From CAZHVS01 sp964536015 (GTDB lineage: Bacteria; Bacteroidota; Ignavibacteria; Ignavibacteriales; Ignavibacteriaceae): a DNA stretch of 64,000 bases. Positions 27,415 through 36,618 of the stretch are shown here, one piece after another. The stretch covers positions 1 through 64,000 of the forward strand of contig CAZHVS010000011.1 in NCBI GenBank assembly GCA_964536015.1, in the 5' to 3' direction. Every line of letters begins with the position of its first letter. The stretch's first letter is position 1. Both the position numbers and the translations under genes were made by a program. The notes under the pieces are model-generated. The model searched no databases and was not told the DNA's origin. It worked only from the letters and a program-made list of their open reading frames with translations.

Positions 27415-30400
27415 ATGAAGACATTTTATACTAAAATTTTTACAATAATATTTTTTGTTTTGTTTTCATTTAATCTTTTTTCTCAAAGCAATCTTAGAGG
27501 GATGATAACTGATTCTTTAACCGGTGCTCAGTTAATTGGAGCTAATGTTACCGTAATGGGCACTAGTCTTGGAGACGCAACAAATATAGAAGGGAAATAT
27601 CTTATTTCGAGATTGCAGCAGAAAGAATATAACTTAAGAGTTTCATACATTGGTTATAAAACCAAATTTTTAAATGTCAATATAAATTCCAAAGATGTTA
27701 CTCTGAATATTGAACTGAGTCCTGATGTCATTGAAGGCGAGGCTGTTATTATTACCGGACAGGCGTACGGACAGGTAACTGCAATTAACCAGCAAATCAA
27801 TTCGAATACAATTATTAATGTTGTCTCAGAAGAAAAAATACAGGAACTACCTGATGTAAACGCTGCGGAAGTAATAGGAAGATTGTCAGGTGTTTCTATT
27901 CAAAGATCTGGCGGAGAAGCGAATAAAATTGTACTTAGAGGTTTAAGCGATAAGTTTGGAAGCGTAACAGTTGATGGAATCAGAATAGCAGCAACTGATG
28001 TCAACTCAAGAGGGATTGATCTTAGCACTATTTCTCAGGGTTCTTTAGCAGGAATAGAATTGTACAAAGCATTGACACCTGATAAAGATGCAGATGCTAT
28101 TGCAGGAAGTGTAAATCTTGTGACTAAAAAAGCTCCTTCCGAAAGATTACTGAGATTTGATTCAAAAGGAATCTACAATCAATTAAATAATAATTTGAAA
28201 CAATATGACTTTGCACTGAAGTACGGTGAAAGGTTTTTTGACGATTTGTTGGGAGTTCAGGTAACAGGTAATTTAGAACGTAGGGATAGAAGTAATGAAA
28301 CATATAACATCAGTTACGGGTCTATTCCAAGTAAAGTTGAAGATTGGGAGATAACTGATTTTACTTTACAATATAAAGATGAAATTAGAAAGAGAGGCGG
28401 CTTCAGTTTATTGCTTGATGTTAATACTCCTGACAGTGGTTCAATCAAAGTTACAAATGTTTTTAATAGTACAAAAAGAGATTATATAACTTATTCAAGA
28501 AATTATCCTACTGGGACAGCAGATCTTTTATATACTGCAAGAGATAGAGAACAGGAAATTAAAACATTCAATTCTTCTTTAAGAGGTGAAAATCATTTTT
28601 TTGATGTTGATGCGAGTTGGGGGATTTCTTTTGCCCAATCATTGTCAGAAGATCCATATGATTTTAGTTTAGACTTTATGGAACCTTCTTCTTCTGATTC
28701 AACTGGAATAATTTCTAAAATGAAAAATGTTCCTCAAAGTGTTAGAAAAGGACCTCCTGAATTATTAATCCCTTACGCCTGCAACAATTTTCAGAAGGCT
28801 TTCCTGAACTGGGGATATTATAGATTCCAAAAAAATATTGATAAAGAAAAAACAGTTTATCTTGATTTGTCTAGAAAATATACAATAGGTGATCTATTTG
28901 CCGGTGAAATTAAACTTGGCGGGAAATACAGACATAAAACCAGATTCAAAGAAAGCAGTGAACTTGACGCAGCTTATTATTTATATGGTTATCATAAATA
29001 TGAAAAGCTAGCTGATGGTACTGTAAGATTAAAGAATTTAAGTGGAACCAGATTTTCTAATCTTGCATTGATCAACTCTGCAATAATCTCAAGCAATTTC
29101 CTTGATCCAACTCCAAAGAACAGAAACATCTACGATTTATATTTATTAAATCCTCTTGTTAACCGTGATGCTTTAAGAGATTGGTACACTTACAATAAAT
29201 ATGGTGTTGCAAATTCTAATGGAACTAATCCTGAATATTCCAACAACAATGAAGTTGAAGCAGATTATTATGATATTGTTGAAAGAGTAAAAGCATTCTA
29301 TTTAATGAACACTTTAACTTTTGGTCAGGATATTACTTTTATTGCCGGTTTGCGTGTCGAGAGTGAGGATAACGATTATCTTTCAAAATTCACACCCGGA
29401 AAGTTAACAGGCTTCCCTTCACCAAGTGGAATTGTTAAAGATACATCTGCGGCATTTAAAGAGACTGTCTGGTTACCAAATTTTCATTTGTCAATTCGTC
29501 CAACAGATTTTATAACTATAAGATTTGCATTTTACAGAGCTTTAGCACGACCAGATTTTAATCAAAGATTGGAATATTATATTGCAAGAGATGGTGGAGG
29601 TGCTACTACTCTTGATATAGGAAATCCAAGACTTAAATCAGCAAAAGCTTGGAATTATGAAATTAATACTTCATTCTATAGCAACGTGATTGGATTGTTT
29701 TCTATATCAGCTTTCTATAAAAAGATTGATGATATGTTTCACCTTGTTGATGGTGTAAGAATTGAAGGACAAAGTATTCTTGATAGTATTGGTATTCCAT
29801 ATAAAAGTCCTTTTGCAACTCAACAAGCATATGATTTAACTTATCCGTACAATTCAAATAAACCAACCAAAGTCTGGGGATTTGAAATTGAACATCAGAC
29901 TAATTTGACTTTTTTACCAGGTTTACTAAAAAATCTTGTGTTAACTTATAATGTATCCTTTGTTAAATCTGAAACTTATATCACATCATCAAGAGTTGAA
30001 AAATGGATTGATACAATTTATATAGTTATTCCTCCGTTACCACCAATTCCAACACCAAGAGAAAATTCAAAATATGTTTTACAGGAAATTAAACAAAAAC
30101 TTGAAGGCCAACCTGAAATTTTTGGAAACATAGCTCTTGGTTATGATATAGGTGGTTTTTCTGGCAGGATATCGGTTTTCTACCAAAGTGAATATAACAG
30201 CATTTTCTCTGGTGATGCTAAAAGCGATCGTGTAGTTAATAGTTTTACAAGATGGGATTTAGCTTTGAAATACCAGGTAACAGAGAACATTGCAGTTTTA
30301 TTCAATCTTAATAACTTTACAAATATTGAAGAAGGTACCACACTTAAAAACAGAGTATATAATTGGAGTCTGGCTAAAACAAGCGAGAGGTATGATTTAA

Positions 30401-30432
30401 CTTCAGACCTTGGTGTTAGAATAACATTTTAA
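27415..30432 (+). CDS. TonB-dependent receptor 1 (carbohydrate uptake)
   Basis: The 1005-residue protein has a signal peptide (1-23), a carboxypeptidase-regulatory-like beta domain (about 25-105, G-A-N-V-T-V-M-G-T-S-L-G-D-A-T-N-I-E-G-K), a plug (about 125-235, with V-I-G-R-L-S-G-V-S-I-Q and V-D-G-I-R-I) and an outer-membrane beta-barrel ending in ...V-R-I-T-F. Such receptors pull oligomers across the outer membrane using TonB. It is followed by two T9SS-exported beta-helix proteins and not by a SusD gene. Ligand is probably pectin oligosaccharide from context. The ATG follows AAAAGGAAAA. Confidence 0.88.
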   Translation: MKTFYTKIFTIIFFVLFSFNLFSQSNLRGMITDSLTGAQLIGANVTVMGTSLGDATNIEGKYLISRLQQKEYNLRVSYIGYKTKFLNVNINSKDVTLNIELSPDVIEGEAVIITGQAYGQVTAINQQINSNTIINVVSEEKIQELPDVNAAEVIGRLSGVSIQRSGGEANKIVLRGLSDKFGSVTVDGIRIAATDVNSRGIDLSTISQGSLAGIELYKALTPDKDADAIAGSVNLVTKKAPSERLLRFDSKGIYNQLNNNLKQYDFALKYGERFFDDLLGVQVTGNLERRDRSNETYNISYGSIPSKVEDWEITDFTLQYKDEIRKRGGFSLLLDVNTPDSGSIKVTNVFNSTKRDYITYSRNYPTGTADLLYTARDREQEIKTFNSSLRGENHFFDVDASWGISFAQSLSEDPYDFSLDFMEPSSSDSTGIISKMKNVPQSVRKGPPELLIPYACNNFQKAFLNWGYYRFQKNIDKEKTVYLDLSRKYTIGDLFAGEIKLGGKYRHKTRFKESSELDAAYYLYGYHKYEKLADGTVRLKNLSGTRFSNLALINSAIISSNFLDPTPKNRNIYDLYLLNPLVNRDALRDWYTYNKYGVANSNGTNPEYSNNNEVEADYYDIVERVKAFYLMNTLTFGQDITFIAGLRVESEDNDYLSKFTPGKLTGFPSPSGIVKDTSAAFKETVWLPNFHLSIRPTDFITIRFAFYRALARPDFNQRLEYYIARDGGGATTLDIGNPRLKSAKAWNYEINTSFYSNVIGLFSISAFYKKIDDMFHLVDGVRIEGQSILDSIGIPYKSPFATQQAYDLTYPYNSNKPTKVWGFEIEHQTNLTFLPGLLKNLVLTYNVSFVKSETYITSSRVEKWIDTIYIVIPPLPPIPTPRENSKYVLQEIKQKLEGQPEIFGNIALGYDIGGFSGRISVFYQSEYNSIFSGDAKSDRVVNSFTRWDLALKYQVTENIAVLFNLNNFTNIEEGTTLKNRVYNWSLAKTSERYDLTSDLGVRITF

Positions 30433-30478
30433 TTCAAATTTCTTTCTTAATATAATTCAACAAAAAATAGGAGTATAT

Positions 30479-32155
30479 ATGTACAAAATTCTTCTGCGTT
30501 CTTTTTCTTTCTTTGCTTTGTTCTTGATAATTGGAACAATTAATTCTCAAGCACAGACAAATCCACATGAATTAGTAATTCCTCCAACAACAGGAACAAC
30601 CTATCTCAACAATGCCATAGCAGGTGATACGCTTGCAAACGGACAAAGAGCAGATACCTTACGTGTCTATGTTTTAAAACGTAATGGAATCTATTTTGTT
30701 AATTCACCAATCAGAAATACTGGTTACGTTTTGAGGATAAAAGCTCAGGATAGTCTTGGTATGCGTCCAATAATATTTGCTGTTAAAAATACTTCTACAG
30801 GTTCAAATCCAAGCCAATTAATACAGGTTGCAGGAAATGTATGGTTGAAAAATCTTATTATGACTGGTATTCTTGAAGCAGACACTTCTTCATTTTCACT
30901 AATGCAGGGCGCACTAATTTCAACGAATGCTGCAGGATTTGATATTCAAATAGATAGCTGTATCCTTAGTAACAGTAATGGAAATCATGTTCGTACTGAT
31001 AATGCAACAAGAGTTGTTAAAATTACAAACTGTATTTTTGGTAACATGGGTTATTTAGGTAGATCAAATCTTGGTGCAGGAAAAGCTATTGATATGAGAG
31101 CAGTATCTTGCGATACACTGCTTTTAGTTAATAATACTTTTGTCAATTTCCAGGATAGAATTGTAAGACACTTTCAAAGTACAGCAGCAATAAACAATTT
31201 CATTTTCGATCATAATACGTTGGTTAATGGTATGTCGTATCATGGTACACTTGTGCTGGGAATTCTCGGTAATAAATCTACAATTACTAACAATCTCTTT
31301 ATTGATGCTTTTGCTCTTGGCAACGATACAGATGCCACAAGACAAGCTGAATTCAATGAAAGTGGTGAACTTGATCCTTGGGGAGGTAGGAGAATGACGT
31401 GGATATTCTCTGTTAATAACACTACCACACAATGGAATGTTTCCAACAATTATTACTCAATTAGTACAGCAGGACAAAATTTCTATAACACATATCAGTC
31501 ACAAGGAGTAACTGGTGAAGGTTCACCGTTAACCTGGCATATTAACGGACGAATTTCAGATTCAGTTAATGCATTCAAAAAAGTATCATTAACATTAAAT
31601 AATATCCCCGCACTGATGACAAATATGATGGTTTGGTATAGAACTCCACAATCAAGTGGTGGTGCTGGAAAAACTAAATCAACTACAAATTTCAATCGTC
31701 TATTGCATGATTATGACAGAAAATCCTGGCAATACTGGGCAGATACTTTAAACTGTGCTTATCCTACAACTGCAACTGCCTATACTGGTGGAACAGGTGG
31801 ATTCCCGGTTGGGGATTTGAACTGGTTCCCATCAAGGAAACAAGCATGGCTGCAATGGGTTTCTGATGTTGAAGGTGAAAATAATATTCCAACTGAATTC
31901 ACGTTACAGCAGAATTATCCAAATCCGTTCAATCCTTCGACTACTATTGCGTTTTATCTTAACAAAGCAGCTAATACTACTTTAACAGTCTATAATGCTT
32001 TAGGACAAAAAGTAGCTGTACCTGTAAGTGAAAATCTTTCTGCAGGATATCATAAAATAAATTTCAATGGTTCAAATTTAGCTTCAGGAATTTATTTTTA
32101 CAGATTAGAATCTGGGAATATGAATTCTGTTAAGAAAATGATTTTAATTAAATAA
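30479..32155 (+). CDS. T9SS-exported right-handed beta-helix protein
   Basis: The 558-residue protein has a signal peptide (1-25), a repetitive beta-helix (about 60-420) with many N-x-x-F or I-x-N-N turns, and a T9SS sorting domain from QNYPNPFNPS (residues 478-487) to the C-terminal K-K-M-I-L-I-K. I see no catalytic set of PL1, PL6, PL9 or GH28, so it could be a divergent lyase, or a glycan-binding surface protein. It directly follows TonB receptor 1, the position that SusD occupies in Bacteroides loci. Confidence 0.75.
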   Translation: MYKILLRSFSFFALFLIIGTINSQAQTNPHELVIPPTTGTTYLNNAIAGDTLANGQRADTLRVYVLKRNGIYFVNSPIRNTGYVLRIKAQDSLGMRPIIFAVKNTSTGSNPSQLIQVAGNVWLKNLIMTGILEADTSSFSLMQGALISTNAAGFDIQIDSCILSNSNGNHVRTDNATRVVKITNCIFGNMGYLGRSNLGAGKAIDMRAVSCDTLLLVNNTFVNFQDRIVRHFQSTAAINNFIFDHNTLVNGMSYHGTLVLGILGNKSTITNNLFIDAFALGNDTDATRQAEFNESGELDPWGGRRMTWIFSVNNTTTQWNVSNNYYSISTAGQNFYNTYQSQGVTGEGSPLTWHINGRISDSVNAFKKVSLTLNNIPALMTNMMVWYRTPQSSGGAGKTKSTTNFNRLLHDYDRKSWQYWADTLNCAYPTTATAYTGGTGGFPVGDLNWFPSRKQAWLQWVSDVEGENNIPTEFTLQQNYPNPFNPSTTIAFYLNKAANTTLTVYNALGQKVAVPVSENLSAGYHKINFNGSNLASGIYFYRLESGNMNSVKKMILIK

Positions 32156-32169
32156 AATTTTAATCAATC

Positions 32170-32199
32170 GGTATCCGAAAAATTTTTCGGATACCTTTT
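32170..32199 (+). terminator. Intrinsic terminator
   Basis: GGTATCCGAAAAA is followed directly by its complement TTTTTCGGATACC and then TTTT: a 13-bp perfect stem, 15 bases after the stop of the beta-helix gene. It may separate the first receptor transcript from the following lyase genes, or tune expression within it. Confidence 0.85.
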
Positions 32200-32223
32200 A
32201 ATCAATTAATTATTAAGAAGGGA

Positions 32224-33582
32224 ATGCTTATGAGTTCATTCGTAAAAATTTTTAGCTTAATTATCGTGTCATTAATAATTGTTAATGCACAGACTGTTAA
32301 CGTTACACCGGGTGATGGAACTTTAAAGGCTGCAATAAATTCTGCTTCAGCAGGAACAACTTTATTGTTGACGCCGGGTGCAACTTATACTGAATCAGTG
32401 GATCCAAAGCTAATTATTTCAAAAAGTCTTACCATTAAAGTTGATGGACCTGTCGGTTCAACAAAACCAATTGTAAAAATACTTACACCTGTTACTCCTC
32501 CATCAACATCAGATTTTTTCTGGGTTCAAAAAAATACAACATTTATTGTTGACGGAATTGAATTTGATGGAAACAACACAGTAACGACTTTTATTTCTTT
32601 TGATTTACAGGGCTCAACTACTGCGATTAATGTTCCGTCAATTAAAATATTGAACTGTAAAATTCATCATATACTTAAAGAAGTACTTAATGGTGCAAGT
32701 TCAGAATTACAGGGCGGAATGGTTGTGAATGATTCAATTTTCGTAAATAATTGTTTCATTCACGATGTAGGTCCTGTTTTGCATTACAAATATGCTGGTG
32801 TAAAATATATGGAAGTAAAGAACAGCACTTTTGCTGTTTTCGGTGGATACGGAATTCGTGTAGTGCCATCTTCAAATGGTGGTACAAGTCCGTGGGCTAT
32901 AGTTGACCATGTGACTATGGAATATGGAATGCCTTATGCTGGTAACCTTCCAAAGAATTTTATTACCGTTGACATTGCAACTGCAGGAATTGTTACACAA
33001 CCGTGGACAGTAACAAACAGTATTTTTACAAACCTGAATGCATCGACAAACAAAGGACTCTACTGGAAAAATTGCACTGGACAAATTACATTGTCTAAAC
33101 TTTGTATCTGGAATATCGGAAGATGGGATTGGTCAACAATAACTAATGTAACGATTACTGATACATTGCCAATGTATCCCAATTATGCAGATACAGCAGC
33201 CAGGAATTATACTTTACCTTTGAATTCAGTTTTAAGGACATATGGTACGGGAGGTACAGCTATAGGTGATCCTCGTTGGGCAAGCACAACATCCATTCGA
33301 GAACTTCCGTACACAGTTGCTCAGTATGAGCTGCAACAAAATTATCCAAATCCTTTTAATCCATCGACAGTTATAAACTTTAGTATTAAAGAATCAGGAT
33401 TTGTTAGACTAATCGTATATAACAATTTAGGTGAAATAGTATCTACGCTAGTGGAGAAGAACATGAATAAAGGTTCTTACAGCGTTGATTTCAATGCTGA
33501 AAACAATCCTGCAGGAATTTATTTCTATCGTTTAATTTGCAATAATCAAATGTTAACAAAGAAAATGATTCTTATTAAATAA
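32224..33582 (+). CDS. T9SS-exported beta-helix protein (pectate-lyase-like fold)
   Basis: The 452-residue protein has a signal peptide (1-22), then D-G-T-L-K-A-A-I-N-S-A, a start common to DUF4957/DUF5123 and PL6-like beta-helix proteins, with turns such as I-V-D-G-I-E-F-D-G-N-N and F-I-H-D-V-G. The T9SS domain starts at residue 372 (QNYPNPFNPS). No clear lyase active site is visible. Its stop codon shares a base with the start of the PL1 gene, so the two are translated together. It may bind or cleave a pectin-like substrate; that is inference. Confidence 0.75.
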   Translation: MLMSSFVKIFSLIIVSLIIVNAQTVNVTPGDGTLKAAINSASAGTTLLLTPGATYTESVDPKLIISKSLTIKVDGPVGSTKPIVKILTPVTPPSTSDFFWVQKNTTFIVDGIEFDGNNTVTTFISFDLQGSTTAINVPSIKILNCKIHHILKEVLNGASSELQGGMVVNDSIFVNNCFIHDVGPVLHYKYAGVKYMEVKNSTFAVFGGYGIRVVPSSNGGTSPWAIVDHVTMEYGMPYAGNLPKNFITVDIATAGIVTQPWTVTNSIFTNLNASTNKGLYWKNCTGQITLSKLCIWNIGRWDWSTITNVTITDTLPMYPNYADTAARNYTLPLNSVLRTYGTGGTAIGDPRWASTTSIRELPYTVAQYELQQNYPNPFNPSTVINFSIKESGFVRLIVYNNLGEIVSTLVEKNMNKGSYSVDFNAENNPAGIYFYRLICNNQMLTKKMILIK

Positions 33583-34925
33583 TGAAATTTATCTTAGCTT
33601 TTCTTTTTTTATTCATATTGCATCCTTTCAGCGACCTGGGCTTGAAAGCCCAGGTTGTTTCTTTCCCCGGCGCTGAAGGTTTTGGTAGATTTACTACCGG
33701 TGGAAGAGGAGGAGATATAATTGAAGTAACTAATTTAAATGATGATGGAGATGGTAGTTTAAGAAAGGCTATTGATAAAAGTGGTAAAAGAATAATAATA
33801 TTTAAAGTCTCTGGAACAATAGAACTTAATTCTAATTTAGTAATTAAACATGGAGATGTAACAATCGCTGGACAAACCGCACCAGGCGATGGAATATGTT
33901 TAAAGAATTACAAAACTGTAATAAATGCTGATAATGTAATAATCAGATTTTTACGATTTCGCCTAGGAGACAAAACAAAATTAGAAGATGATGCGATTGG
34001 TTCAATCGGTCACAAAAATATAATTATTGATCATTGTTCAATGAGCTGGGCAATTGATGAAAATGCTTCATTCTATGATAATGAAAATTTTACCATGCAG
34101 TGGTGTATCATTTCTGAAGCATTAAATAATTCTTATCATCACAAAGGTGAACACGGCTATGGAGGCATCTGGGGAGGTCACAATGCTTCATTTCACCACA
34201 ATTTGTTAGCTCATAATTCAAGTAGAAATCCTCGTTTCAACGGAGGAAGAACTTCTGAATATCCGGAGCTTGAATTAGTGGACTTCAGAAATAATGTAAT
34301 TTATAACTGGGGAATTAACAGCTCCTATGGAGGTGAAAAAGGTAAATGCAACATGGTTAATAATTATTACAAATCGGGTTTGGCATCTGAACATAAAAAC
34401 AGAATTGTTGAAATTTGGGATGATAGAAGTAAATGGTTTGTTGATGGAAATTTTGTTGAAGGATTTCCCGAGATTACTTCCCAAAATTGGAATGGTGGAG
34501 TGCAGGGAAATTTTGCACGACATCCACAAATAAAATCACCTTTACCTTTCCCAAATGAATTTATTTCTACTACAAGTGCTTTAGATGCCTATAAGGATGT
34601 ATTAAAATACTCTGGTTGTATTCTACCAAAACGGGATGAAATAGATTCAAGAATTATTAATGAAGTTGGAAATGGTAAAGTCTTTAAAGGAAATGGAATA
34701 ATTAATAGCCAGGAAGAGGTTGGAGGTTGGTGCGAATTAAAATCTTTACAGCCGCAACTTGATTCTGATCATGACGGAATTCCGAATGAATGGGAAATGA
34801 AACATGGCTTAAATCCGGGTGACTATCAAGATAGTAAAATTATTTCTGCAAATGGTTATGCGAATATTGAATTGTATCTTAATGACCTGGTTGAATCAGG
34901 TATGAATTTGATGAATAAGGAATGA
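33582..34925 (+). CDS. Pectate lyase, PL1 family (no T9SS tail)
   Basis: The 447-residue protein starts in the TAATG overlap with the previous gene. After a signal peptide (about 1-25) it carries F-P-G-A-E-G-F-G-R-F-T-T-G-G-R-G-G, T-I-A-G-Q-T-A-P-G-D-G-I, I-I-D-H-C-S-M-S-W and S-R-N-P-R-F, hallmarks of Bacteroidota PL1 pectate lyases that cut de-esterified homogalacturonan by beta-elimination. The C-terminus has the D-S-D-H-D-G-I-P-N-E-W-E calcium-type motif but no NYPNPFNP domain, so it probably stays periplasmic or is exported otherwise. A 10-bp perfect hairpin lies in the leader codons. The next gene is its tandem paralogue. Confidence 0.88.
   Translation: MKFILAFLFLFILHPFSDLGLKAQVVSFPGAEGFGRFTTGGRGGDIIEVTNLNDDGDGSLRKAIDKSGKRIIIFKVSGTIELNSNLVIKHGDVTIAGQTAPGDGICLKNYKTVINADNVIIRFLRFRLGDKTKLEDDAIGSIGHKNIIIDHCSMSWAIDENASFYDNENFTMQWCIISEALNNSYHHKGEHGYGGIWGGHNASFHHNLLAHNSSRNPRFNGGRTSEYPELELVDFRNNVIYNWGINSSYGGEKGKCNMVNNYYKSGLASEHKNRIVEIWDDRSKWFVDGNFVEGFPEITSQNWNGGVQGNFARHPQIKSPLPFPNEFISTTSALDAYKDVLKYSGCILPKRDEIDSRIINEVGNGKVFKGNGIINSQEEVGGWCELKSLQPQLDSDHDGIPNEWEMKHGLNPGDYQDSKIISANGYANIELYLNDLVESGMNLMNKE
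33634..33655 (+). promoter_or_regulatory. Perfect hairpin inside the leader codons of the PL1 gene
   Basis: ACCTGGGCTT-GA-AAGCCCAGGT is a perfect 10-bp inverted repeat at codons about 18-25, much richer in G+C than its surroundings and followed by TGTTTCTTT. It encodes the end of the signal peptide (D-L-G-L-K-A-Q). It could be a small inserted repeat or an RNA structure that lowers translation or attenuates transcription. Confidence 0.55.
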
Positions 34926-36601
34926 GTGAATTGACAATTAATTATCTTAATATAACCCGCTTAATTGCTATTGTAATTATTTTTATAAGTTGTAAATCAT
35001 TTGCTCAATTAAAAGCATTTCCTGAAGCAGAAGGAAATGGTGAATTAACAGTTGGTGGAAGATTTGGAAAAATAATAGAAGTTACGAATCTTAATGATAA
35101 TGGACCCGGGAGTTTGCGGGCTGCTATTACTACTCGTGGTGCGAGAATAATTGTATTCAGAGTTTCAGGTACAATCACTCTGAATTCAAAACTAAAAATT
35201 AGTTATGATTCAGTTACAATCGCTGGACAGACAGCACCAGGTGATGGAATATGCATAAGAAAATATCCACTCGATATTTCTGCAAATCATGTTATACTGC
35301 GTTATTTAAGATTTCGTCTTGGTGATGAAAATCCTACAGGGGAAGACGATGCTCTGAGTGCATTTTCAGGGAAAAAATATATTATAATCGATCATTGTTC
35401 AGTAAGCTGGAGCATTGATGAAACAATGTCTTGTTATGCAAATGAAAATTTTACTGCACAATGGAATTTAATATCAGAAAGTTTGTATAGTAATCATCAT
35501 TCAAAAGGGCCACACGGATATGGTGGTATCTGGGGTGGAAAGAATGCAACATTTCATCATAATCTTTTTGCGCATCATACAAGCAGAAATCCAAGATTCG
35601 CTGGTGGGGAAACTCAAGCATGCCAGAACGTAGATTTCAGAAATAATGTTATTTATAATTGGGGATTTAACAGTGTATATGGCGGTGAAGCCGGAACTAT
35701 TAATATGGTTGGAAATTATTACAAGTCAGGTCCAGCTACAAAATCAGGAGTAAAAAATAGAATTGTTCAGATTTCAGATTCTCTTGGAAGATGGTACATT
35801 GATAGTAATTATGTTGAAGGTTATCCCTTGATTACTGAGAACAATTGGTCTGGAGGTGTTCAAGGTCCGTATATATACAATTCAGGGTTAAGAATATATC
35901 AACCTAATCCTTATGTACCGGTTAATATGGATTCACCGCAGGAATTGTTACTAAAAATTTATTCACATGTTGGAGCTTCACTTCCAAAACGAGATGCAAT
36001 CGATTCACGAATTATAAATGAAGTTAGAAATGGCACGACAACTTTTTATTCAAAATCTTATGCAAAATTAAATGGACTTGATACAAATCTGGTAACAGGA
36101 ATAATTGATACACAAACTGTTGTTGGAGGTTGGGTGCAATTGAATTCAATTACTCCTCCAGCGGATTCTGATCACGATGGAATGCCGGATAATTGGGAAA
36201 TTTCACACGGATTAAATCCAAATGATTCAACTGACAGGAACAACATTCATTCAAGCGGTTATACTTATATAGAAGTATATTTGAATGAACTTGGTGCATT
36301 CCCAAATTCAATTAAAGATTACAAATCACTGCAACCGGATAAAATGATTTTAATACAAAATTATCCAAACCCATTCAATCCATCTACAAATATAGAATTT
36401 AATCTCGATCAAAAATGTTTTACTACTTTGAAAATCTATGATGTTCTTGGTAAAGAAAAAATAACTTTAGTAAACGGAGAATTAAGTGCTGGAATTCATA
36501 CAATAGAATTCAATGCAAAAAATCTTTCGGCAGGAATCTATTTTGCCATCATTAAGGCTGGACAAAATTTTGGAAAAGTTAAATTAGTCTTTTTGAAATA
36601 A
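34922..36601 (+). CDS. T9SS-exported pectate lyase, PL1 family
   Basis: The 559-residue protein overlaps the previous gene by 4 bases (ATGA). It has a leader of about 28 residues ending S-F-A-Q and the same PL1 landmarks as its neighbour: G-G-R-F-G-K-I-I-E-V-T-N-L-N-D, T-I-A-G-Q-T-A-P-G-D-G-I, I-I-D-H-C-S-V-S-W, S-R-N-P-R-F. The D-S-D-H-D-G-M-P-D-N-W-E motif is followed by a T9SS domain (about 479-559). The two PL1 genes look like a tandem duplication in which only this one carries the surface-sorting tail. Confidence 0.9.
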   Translation: MSELTINYLNITRLIAIVIIFISCKSFAQLKAFPEAEGNGELTVGGRFGKIIEVTNLNDNGPGSLRAAITTRGARIIVFRVSGTITLNSKLKISYDSVTIAGQTAPGDGICIRKYPLDISANHVILRYLRFRLGDENPTGEDDALSAFSGKKYIIIDHCSVSWSIDETMSCYANENFTAQWNLISESLYSNHHSKGPHGYGGIWGGKNATFHHNLFAHHTSRNPRFAGGETQACQNVDFRNNVIYNWGFNSVYGGEAGTINMVGNYYKSGPATKSGVKNRIVQISDSLGRWYIDSNYVEGYPLITENNWSGGVQGPYIYNSGLRIYQPNPYVPVNMDSPQELLLKIYSHVGASLPKRDAIDSRIINEVRNGTTTFYSKSYAKLNGLDTNLVTGIIDTQTVVGGWVQLNSITPPADSDHDGMPDNWEISHGLNPNDSTDRNNIHSSGYTYIEVYLNELGAFPNSIKDYKSLQPDKMILIQNYPNPFNPSTNIEFNLDQKCFTTLKIYDVLGKEKITLVNGELSAGIHTIEFNAKNLSAGIYFAIIKAGQNFGKVKLVFLK

Positions 36602-36618
36602 TTAATCTTAAATTGAAA

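Noticed and set aside
34922..35020. Lipoprotein signal on the second PL1 lyase (F-I-S-C)
   Set aside because: The -3 position is Phe rather than Leu/Val/Ile, a normal cleavage site (S-F-A-Q) follows, and the protein has a T9SS tail, which is normally incompatible with a lipid anchor.
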